From contig CANKZO010000085.1 in assembly GCA_947488485.1 (NCBI GenBank), positions 1 to 8,778 on the forward strand: 8,778 bases of DNA, written 5' to 3'. The stretch's first letter is position 1, and the number at the start of each line of letters is the position of its first letter. The notes below the pieces were generated by a model. The model did no database searches, had not been told where the DNA came from, and saw only the letters and a program-made list of their open reading frames with translations. This DNA is from Opitutia bacterium. GTDB taxonomy: Bacteria; Verrucomicrobiota; Verrucomicrobiae; Opitutales; UBA953. Below are positions 4,661-8,778 of the stretch, one piece after another. The position numbers and the translations under genes are program-made.

Positions 4661-6685
4661 ATGTCCCTCAATCCTCTTCTCCACCGCGGCCTGCTGCTCC
4701 GGCGTGAGTCCGTCCGGGAATTTCTTCGACGAGCGGCGCCAGCGTTCCAACCATTCCTGGCCGACGAGCGGGTAAGGGCAGGGGGTCGGGAATCCGGGAC
4801 TGAGCGCGACTATCGTCTCTTTCTTCGAGCCGGTGCCTTCGCCGTTCGCGACGTAGAAGCCGGAGTTGAGCAGGGCGACGCGCATGGTCGTCGACGAACA
4901 ATAGGTGAAGAGCTGCGCGGACTTCTTGGGATCGCAGTAGGAGAACAGTTTGTCGAACGACTCGAGTTCCCAGGAGTCGGGATTAGTCTTCTGCGAGAAG
5001 AAGTCGTAGTAGATGATGTCCGGCGCGGCCGAGGCCTTGGAAGCGAGCTGCCAGAAATCGCCGACGTGCAGATCCCAGCTGAGACCAGGATACTGACGCG
5101 ACTGCCAGGTGCCGCGGGCGAGGACGGCGTCGGGGCCTGAGTGACGCAGGTACTCGAACCGATTCTTGTGCGTCATGGCCAGCTTGAGCGAATCCATGTC
5201 GTTCTCGAAGCTGATGACCTTCATGTTGCGAACCGGCCCCTTGGCGGCCTCGGCCTCGTAGCAAAGGATGGACGCCATCGCGTTGGCGGCGGCGCCGAGT
5301 CCGAGATCCCAGATGACGATCGGGGCGGCGGTCTCGGGAGTCTGGCCTTCGGGGAGCTTCAGGCGCTCAGAGAGCTTGGCTTGGTCGGTGTAGAGCGCCT
5401 TGGCTTCGTCCATCGGGGCGCGGCGTAGGTGCATGATCTCGCCCGAGGAGATCTGCCGGATGTTCGCGTAGCCGCCGATCTCGTGGATATGGATCTCGTA
5501 ATCGCCGAGGATGCGCGGACGGCGCTCCTTGCCGACTTTCGGCGGGACGGCGGGATTGTCCATGTCCTCGACCTGCAGGACCTGACGGCGGTCGTGGTAA
5601 TACGCCAGGAACGAATCCTCGAGGATGCTCTGGCGGATCTCCCGCATCATCTGGTGATAGAAGAAGATGTTGTGCTGGCCGAGGAGCGTCCAACCGAGCG
5701 GCTCCTGGGTCTTGGTGAGGTGATGCAGGTAGCCGCGCGAATACTTGGCGCAGACCGGGCACTTGCACAGGGCATCGATCTTCTCCTCCGAGAACTTATA
5801 GATCGAGCGACGCAGCTGCAGGATACCACGCGAAGTGTAGGCCGTGCCGAACTGGGCGACCTTGTTCGGGATGATGCAGTCGAACATGTCGACGCCTCGG
5901 TGGACGGCTTCGAGCAGGTCGAGCGGGGTGCCGACGCCCATCAGGTAGCGCGGCTTATCGTGGGGGAGCATCGCCGCCGCGATCTCACAGGTGTCTTCGC
6001 GCTGGGCCTTGCCTTCGCCGACCGCGAGGCCGCCGATAGCGAAACCGTCGAAGGGTAGCTGGGTCAGGCCGTCGGCGCTGATCTTACGGAGGTCGGGATA
6101 GAGGGCGCCCTGGACGATCGCGAACATCGACTGGGGCGAATCGCCGCGGGCCTTGAGGCTGCGGATGGCCCAGCGGTGCGTGATCTCGAGCGCTTCCTTG
6201 GCCGTGGACTTATCGGCCGTCGAAGGGATGCACTGGTCGAGCACCATCATGATATCGCTGCCGATGGCGACTTGCGTGCCGATGCTGGTCTCGGGGCTGA
6301 GCAGGTGGATGGCGCCGTCGACGTAGCTGCGGAATTCGGCGCCTTCTTCCTTCATATTGCGCGCATGCGGCAGAGAGAAGATTTGGAAACCTCCGGAGTC
6401 CGTCAGGAAGGATTTCTCCCAGCCGGTGAACTTGTGGATGCCGCCGAAGCTCTTGAAGACCTCGGGGCCCGGACGAAGGAGCAGGTGATAGGTGTTCGCC
6501 AGCAGGATCTGGGAGCCGGAATCGAGCAGGGTGTCGAAAGTCTGCGCCTTGACCGTCGCCTGGGTGCCCACCGGCATGAACAGCGGCGTCTTCACCTCGT
6601 TGTGCAGCGTACGGAATGTCCCAGCCCGGGCCCGCGAACCGGTAGCCGTCGCCTCGAGTTTGAAATTCAGCCGGCTGGAAGACAT
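4640..6685 (-). CDS. tgt: tRNA-guanine(34) transglycosylase fused to an MnmC-like methyltransferase
   Basis: The protein is 681 aa, where bacterial Tgt is usually about 370-390. Residues 1-370 are Tgt, the TIM-barrel enzyme that swaps G34 of GUN-anticodon tRNAs for preQ1. Visible are TDSGGFQ (95-101, general acid/base Asp), SDIMMVLDQCIP with the preQ1-binding Asp150, VQG (191-193), GGLAVGE (218-224), MFDC with nucleophile Asp269, and zinc ligands C307, C309, C312 and H338. Their spacing equals that of the Zymomonas enzyme. The usual TRNARNG-like stretch after FDC is IPNKVAQFG here. Residues about 395-630 form a second domain: GEIMHLRRAP, then SAM motif I-like WDLGLGAAANAMA (459-471), VISFEND (490-496), and YYDFFSQKTNPDSW (559-572), which parallels the LDGFAPAKNP stretch of MnmC. 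Next come TYCSSTTMRVALLNSGF and GEGTGSKKE. The frame is continuous. The ATG lies 5 bp from a C-rich tract; no Shine-Dalgarno is seen. Confidence 0.92.
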   Translation of the reverse strand: MSSSRLNFKLEATATGSRARAGTFRTLHNEVKTPLFMPVGTQATVKAQTFDTLLDSGSQILLANTYHLLLRPGPEVFKSFGGIHKFTGWEKSFLTDSGGFQIFSLPHARNMKEEGAEFRSYVDGAIHLLSPETSIGTQVAIGSDIMMVLDQCIPSTADKSTAKEALEITHRWAIRSLKARGDSPQSMFAIVQGALYPDLRKISADGLTQLPFDGFAIGGLAVGEGKAQREDTCEIAAAMLPHDKPRYLMGVGTPLDLLEAVHRGVDMFDCIIPNKVAQFGTAYTSRGILQLRRSIYKFSEEKIDALCKCPVCAKYSRGYLHHLTKTQEPLGWTLLGQHNIFFYHQMMREIRQSILEDSFLAYYHDRRQVLQVEDMDNPAVPPKVGKERRPRILGDYEIHIHEIGGYANIRQISSGEIMHLRRAPMDEAKALYTDQAKLSERLKLPEGQTPETAAPIVIWDLGLGAAANAMASILCYEAEAAKGPVRNMKVISFENDMDSLKLAMTHKNRFEYLRHSGPDAVLARGTWQSRQYPGLSWDLHVGDFWQLASKASAAPDIIYYDFFSQKTNPDSWELESFDKLFSYCDPKKSAQLFTYCSSTTMRVALLNSGFYVANGEGTGSKKETIVALSPGFPTPCPYPLVGQEWLERWRRSSKKFPDGLTPEQQAAVEKRIEGHAQFSQG

Positions 6686-6690
6686 AGTGA

Positions 6691-6720
6691 AGGGGTAGGG
6701 GTAGGGGTCGGGGTGGGGGT
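6691..6720 (+). repeat. GGGGTA hexamer tract next to the tgt start codon
   Basis: AGGGGTAGGGGTAGGGG, then TCGGGGTGGGGGT: five runs of four or more G with 2-nt or 1-nt loops. It lies 5 bp before the ATG of the tgt fusion gene, so the mRNA leader is CCCCTA-rich. Sixteen bases (AGGGGTAGGGGTAGGG) are the exact reverse complement of the tract at 7046-7078. Confidence 0.75.
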
Positions 6721-6740
6721 AGGCGAGCCAAAGGTTGTTT

Positions 6741-6768
6741 CTAGGGCTAGGGCCAGGGCTCGGGCTAG
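6741..6768 (+). repeat. CTAGGG-type hexamer tract
   Basis: CTAGGG twice, CCAGGG, CTCGGG and CTAG: four GGG runs with 3-nt loops. It is the near reverse complement of 4593-4619, so the two flank the tgt fusion gene in inverted orientation. Confidence 0.65.
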
Positions 6769-6792
6769 TTGTCGCTGTATCGATTCATCCAC

Positions 6793-6937
6793 TCAAAGGG
6801 AAACCGGAGACCGGAATGAATGCCGCGGTCTTTGGTAGGGATGACCGGCCCGGTCATCCGCGGGAGCGCGGGCCGCGCACCCCTACCATAATGCAACCTC
6901 AACAAACTATCCGGTCTCCCTATGCTGCCCCCTTTGA
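6793..6937 (+). repeat. Family B element, complete, with a nested A element
   Basis: Left arm 6793-6814 (TCAAAGGGAAACCGGAGACC), A element 6834-6887, and right arm 6911-6937 (CCGGTCTCCC to GCCCCCTTTGA). It is followed by the CTGTTCAACCAAGCCTCCGA tail and a D repeat. Comparison with the empty copy at 3661-3745 places the A element within the B loop. Confidence 0.75.
6834..6887 (+). repeat. Family A bipartite REP nested in a B element
   Basis: GGTAGGGATGACCGGCCCGG to CCCCTACC. Its second hairpin is GCGCGG-G-CCGCGC, perfect here where other copies have one mismatch; the base changes in this copy shift which bases pair yet keep a strong stem. Confidence 0.85.
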
Positions 6938-6994
6938 TTCCTGCCTCTCTCTGTTCAACCAAGCCTCCGAGCCTCTAGCTTGTATCGCAATGCC

Positions 6995-7033
6995 CCGTGT
7001 CCCCATGTCCCCTTGCCAACGTGCCCCCTCACG
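6995..7033 (+). repeat. Family D repeat, copy in the divergent intergenic region
   Basis: CCGTGTCCCCATGTCCCC, then TTGCCAACGTGCCCCCTCACG, matching 2245-2280 with a few changes. A weak hairpin GGC-TT-GCC (7034-7040) replaces the perfect ones of other copies. Unlike those it is not at a gene 3' end but about 50 bp before a start codon. Confidence 0.6.
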
Positions 7034-7045
7034 GCTTGCCATCAT

Positions 7046-7078
7046 CCCACCCCAACCCCTATCCCTACCCCTACCCCT
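7046..7078 (+). repeat. CCCCTA hexamer tract before the DUF1080-like start codon
   Basis: CCCACCCCAACCCCTATCCC, then TACCCCTACCCCT, ending 7 bp before the ATG at 7086. It mirrors the tract 6691-6720, so both divergent genes have a C-rich sense leader right up to the start codon. Confidence 0.75.
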
Positions 7079-7085
7079 AAAACAG

Positions 7086-7841
7086 ATGCGCTCCCTCCTT
7101 CCTCTCTTCCTCGCCGCCGCGGCTTTCGCGGCTCCGACCATTCCGGCCGAATCCATCGCCAAGAAAGGCGAGCTCCTTTTCGCCGATGATTTCTCCGGCA
7201 CTCCGGACAAGCGCTGGGTCAAGATGGTTGTCCCGACCTTCACGCTCGAAGGTGGCGCGCTCAAGGGCGTGCAGACCCGCCTGAAGGATGAGCCCACCAA
7301 GGATGGCAAGGGCGTCATCAAGGCCCATGCCGCCGTCCATGGTCTCGAAGTCCCGACCAAGGATTCCATCGTCGAAGTCCGCATCAAGCTCGACGGCGCC
7401 TCGATGGTGGACGTCGAACTCGACGACCGTAAGTACACCGCCGCCCACTACGGCCACATCTGCCGCGCCCAGGTCCGTTATGACGCCAAGACGAAGAAGG
7501 GTTCCGTCCAGATCATCGACGAACGCGACGGCGGCATGAAGAACGAGACCCGCGCCATGCTTCAGGATCCTGCCCGCAAGGCCGAAGGCCAGAAGCTGCT
7601 CGTCGGTCGTTCCGCTACTTTCCCCGCCGACGTCAAGCCGGGCGAATGGCAGAACCTCGTCGTTGAGATCGTCGACGACCAGATCCGCGTCGTCCTCGAC
7701 GGCAAGCCTGTCGGTTACCTCAAGTCGTCTGGCATCGCCCACGCCACCAAGTCTCGTTTCGAATTCGGCGTCGCCGGCCAGGCCGCCGGTCACAGCGGCC
7801 AGTTCGACGATCTCAAGATCTACAGCGCCTCGGCAAAGTAA
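7086..7841 (+). CDS. Secreted DUF1080 (3-keto-disaccharide hydrolase)/LamG-like protein
   Basis: From the ATG at 7086 the product is 251 aa. The first residues (MRSLLPLFLAAAAFAAP) form a signal peptide with cleavage near residue 16. The frame stays open far upstream, through the repeat mosaic, but the signal peptide fixes the start. The mature part shows the single jelly-roll pattern of DUF1080/LamG-like proteins: LLFADDFSG near the N-terminus (30-38), a W44, alternating beta strands, GEWQNLVVEIVDDQIRVVLD (186-205, the usual sheet pair before DGKPV), and the closing GQFDDLKIYSA (238-248). Members of this family are abundant in Planctomycetota and Verrucomicrobiota, often with sugar metabolism, but no sugar genes are adjacent and no catalytic residues can be assigned. 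A perfect intrinsic terminator follows 38 bp after the stop. Periplasmic or extracellular carbohydrate binding is a guess. Confidence 0.85.
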   Translation: MRSLLPLFLAAAAFAAPTIPAESIAKKGELLFADDFSGTPDKRWVKMVVPTFTLEGGALKGVQTRLKDEPTKDGKGVIKAHAAVHGLEVPTKDSIVEVRIKLDGASMVDVELDDRKYTAAHYGHICRAQVRYDAKTKKGSVQIIDERDGGMKNETRAMLQDPARKAEGQKLLVGRSATFPADVKPGEWQNLVVEIVDDQIRVVLDGKPVGYLKSSGIAHATKSRFEFGVAGQAAGHSGQFDDLKIYSASAK

Positions 7842-7843
7842 GA

Positions 7844-7869
7844 GGTAGGGACGACCGGCCCGGTCGTCC
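7844..7869 (+). repeat. Solitary left REP of family A with compensated stem
   Basis: GGTAGGG followed by ACGACCGGCCCGGTCGTCC. Compared with the usual ATGACCGG/CCGGTCAT, both arms changed so that a T-A pair became C-G and the stem is intact. It starts two bases after the stop of the DUF1080-like gene. Confidence 0.8.
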
Positions 7870-7878
7870 GCTTTGACC

Positions 7879-7905
7879 AGCCCCCGACCCCGGGGGCTTT
7901 TTATT
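7879..7905 (+). terminator. Rho-independent terminator of the DUF1080-like gene
   Basis: AGCCCCCG-ACCC-CGGGGGCT is a perfect 8-bp stem with a 4-nt loop, followed directly by TTTTATT. It lies 38 bp after the stop codon. Confidence 0.93.
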
Positions 7906-7969
7906 GGTAGGGATGACCGGCCCTGGTCATCCTTTCGATGCAAGGGCGCGCGGGCCGCACGCCCCTACC
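7906..7969 (+). repeat. Family A bipartite REP, long form
   Basis: The two hairpins are separated by TTTCGATGCAAG, a spacer shared with the copies at 8531 and 8595. One extra T in the centre of the left palindrome (CCGGCCCTGG) distinguishes it. It begins right at the end of the terminator T-tract. Confidence 0.85.
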
Positions 7970-7970
7970 A

Positions 7971-7996
7971 GGTAGGGATGACCGGCCCGGTCATCC
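7971..7996 (+). repeat. Solitary left REP overlapping the RAYT stop codon
   Basis: GGTAGGGATGACCGGCCCGG then TCATCC. One base after the previous element. The TCA at 7991-7993 is the reverse complement of the RAYT TGA, so the REP supplies the stop codon. Confidence 0.85.
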
Positions 7997-8434
7997 GTCG
8001 GTAAGTTCGTAGGTGTAAGGCCAGTCCTCGGGAAATGCGCAGAATCCCGCTCGGACTGGGTTGCGTCTGACGTAGGCGTATTTGTCCAGATACTCACTCG
8101 GGCTTCGTAGTCGGTGGTCGAAATAGCCTTCCTGCCAGCGAACGCCTCTCATTCTTGCGAGATAGCCTTTCAGGTCTTTGATCACCTTAGACATCCCACG
8201 GTGGTGATTTACTCGGCAGATGAGATGGAGGTGATCTGGCATGGCGGTAATAATGGCTAGCTTCAGGTCGCCCCTGGCTTCCCTGAAGCGAAGGCTTTCG
8301 GCCAGGGTTCCGAAGGTGCGGGAGTTGGCCAGTTGGTTTTCTCCCCGTGGTGTGCAGCAAATGGTTATGAACCAATGGTCGTCCCGATCAACCCACTCCG
8401 GGACTCCGTGGGGAAGCGTCTTTCTTTGGGGCAT
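7991..8434 (-). CDS. REP-associated tyrosine transposase (RAYT, TnpA-REP family, Y1 HUH)
   Basis: From the ATG at 8434 the product is 147 aa starting MPQRKTLPHGVPEWV, as many RAYTs start. A GTG at 8491 or an ATG at 8458 in the same frame would add 19 or 8 residues without family resemblance; no ribosome site decides. Seen in order: the strand WFITICCTPRG (21-31); the HUH motif MPDHLHLI with H68 and H70; GYFDHRLRS (103-111); and the catalytic-tyrosine helix YLDKYAYVRRNPVRAG, where Y121 aligns with the Tyr of the YIxxNPV signature. Y1 HUH enzymes cut single-stranded DNA at hairpins and form a 5'-phosphotyrosine link; RAYTs act on REP sequences with a GTAG foot. All key residues are present and the frame is intact, so the protein may be active. 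It is a single-copy-style gene without insertion-sequence ends, flanked on both sides by REPs of family A. Confidence 0.92.
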   Translation of the reverse strand: MPQRKTLPHGVPEWVDRDDHWFITICCTPRGENQLANSRTFGTLAESLRFREARGDLKLAIITAMPDHLHLICRVNHHRGMSKVIKDLKGYLARMRGVRWQEGYFDHRLRSPSEYLDKYAYVRRNPVRAGFCAFPEDWPYTYELTDG

Positions 8435-8494
8435 ATCGCCAAAGAATGATTTCGGCATGCAAAGGAAACACAGGTAATACCCCAGCTGCACCTA

Positions 8495-8516
8495 GGTAGG
8501 GATGACCGGCCCGGTC
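8495..8516 (+). repeat. Degenerate left REP upstream of RAYT
   Basis: GGTAGGGATGACCGGCCCGG then TC; the end of the right arm has diverged (GCC in place of ATCC), so the lower stem is unpaired. It is about 60 bp upstream of the RAYT ATG. Confidence 0.75.
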
Positions 8517-8530
8517 GCCTATTGTCTCGA

Positions 8531-8593
8531 GGTAGGGATGACCGGCCCGGTCATCCTTTTGATGCAAGGGCGCGCGGGCCGCACGCCCCTACC
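8531..8593 (+). repeat. Family A bipartite REP, long form
   Basis: Complete copy with both hairpins and spacer TTTTGATGCAAG. Followed after a single A by another complete copy. Confidence 0.87.
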
Positions 8594-8594
8594 A

Positions 8595-8657
8595 GGTAGG
8601 GATGACCGGCCCGGTCATCCTTTCGATGCAAGGGCGCGCGGGCCGCACGCCCCTACC
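8595..8657 (+). repeat. Family A bipartite REP, long form, tandem second copy
   Basis: Almost identical to 8531-8593 (one base differs in the spacer). The pair shows local duplication of the element beside the RAYT gene. Confidence 0.87.
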
Positions 8658-8698
8658 TTGGATTGCTATTGGCTCCTCTTTCCCCTCCCATCCGCCCA

Positions 8699-8778
8699 AT
8701 GCATCTCGGCCTCTGGACTTCTCCTCACACCCAACGGGTGATCGGGGGAGGGCATGTGCTCATTTCCGGCGCTCCTGG
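8699..8778 (+). CDS. Possible start of a gene running off the window (weak)
   Basis: An ATG at 8699 opens a frame that stays open to the edge (MHLGLWTSPHTQRVIGGGHV). A GTG at 8756 in the same frame is preceded by GGGGGAGG at close spacing and could be the start instead. The stretch is too short to identify, and the reverse strand offers frames of similar length. Apart from this nothing is visible in 8658-8778. Confidence 0.15.
   Translation, partial: MHLGLWTSPHTQRVIGGGHVLISGAP

Noticed and set aside
6735..7085. In-frame extension of the DUF1080-like gene upstream to 6735, adding 117 residues
   Set aside because: The extra sequence is translated repeat DNA (B, A and D elements), and a clear signal peptide begins at the ATG at 7086. 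The open frame reflects the scarcity of stops in GC-rich repeats.
8495..8657. CRISPR array from repeated units near the right end
   Set aside because: The units are contiguous palindromic elements separated by 1-14 bp without unique spacers of regular length, and no cas genes are present.
7906..8657. Complete IS200/IS605-type insertion sequence around the transposase gene
   Set aside because: The HUH protein matches the RAYT branch (MPQRKTLPHG start, YVRRNPVRAG), no paired left/right subterminal ends or TnpB gene are visible, and the flanking repeats are REPs also found elsewhere.
1..8778. tRNA or rRNA genes
   Set aside because: No cloverleaf with a TTCGANTC-type T-arm and no conserved rRNA segment was seen on either strand by eye; the hairpin clusters are explained by REP elements.

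Overview
The window is GC-rich bacterial DNA carrying five complete protein genes plus one transposase-like gene. Long intergenic gaps are packed with palindromic repeats. The mix of an outer-membrane beta-barrel end, a secreted DUF1080/LamG-type protein, glycine-rich membrane-anchored von Willebrand A-like proteins, SD-less leaders and a RAYT with its REP repeats suggests a Gram-negative bacterium, most likely of the Verrucomicrobiota (Opitutales-like). That placement is inference; no rRNA or other decisive marker is present.

Layout: (1) 1-54, the last codons of an outer-membrane protein, then a Rho-independent terminator (99-130). (2) 161-605, an intergenic repeat mosaic. (3) 623-1873, dctA on the minus strand, with a 12-bp tandem repeat upstream. 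(4) 2023-2290, a second repeat mosaic. (5) 2292-3545 and 3810-4370, two minus-strand genes for exported, vWA-like proteins that look like diverged paralogues, separated by a third repeat mosaic. (6) 4481-4660, a fourth mosaic ending in a perfect hairpin that contains the stop codon of the next gene. (7) 4640-6685, a 681-residue fusion of tRNA-guanine transglycosylase (Tgt) with an MnmC-like methyltransferase domain. (8) 6686-7085, a divergent intergenic region bounded by inverted G/C-tract hexamer repeats and holding a fifth mosaic. (9) 7086-7841, a secreted DUF1080-like protein on the plus strand, followed by a terminator. (10) 7844-8657, a RAYT (REP-associated tyrosine transposase) gene embedded in six copies of the REP family. 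(11) 8658-8778, where little can be called.

Four repeat families are defined here for convenience. A: a 54-64 bp bipartite element bounded by GGTAGGG and CCCTACC, read as two REPs back to back, each with a GTAG foot and a hairpin. B: an element ending in TCAAAGGG and CCCTTTGA whose loop sometimes contains an A element. C: a 31-bp single-hairpin REP-like element. D: a GC hairpin plus a GAGGGG/CATGGGGACA-type tract that sits at gene 3' ends. All copies of A, and of B and D where judged, face the same way irrespective of gene strand.

No operon is evident: every gene pair is separated by at least about 150 bp of mostly repeat DNA. The functional highlights are the RAYT with its likely substrate repeats, the nested B/A mosaic at nearly every large gap, and the fusion of two enzymes that both act on tRNA wobble position 34.
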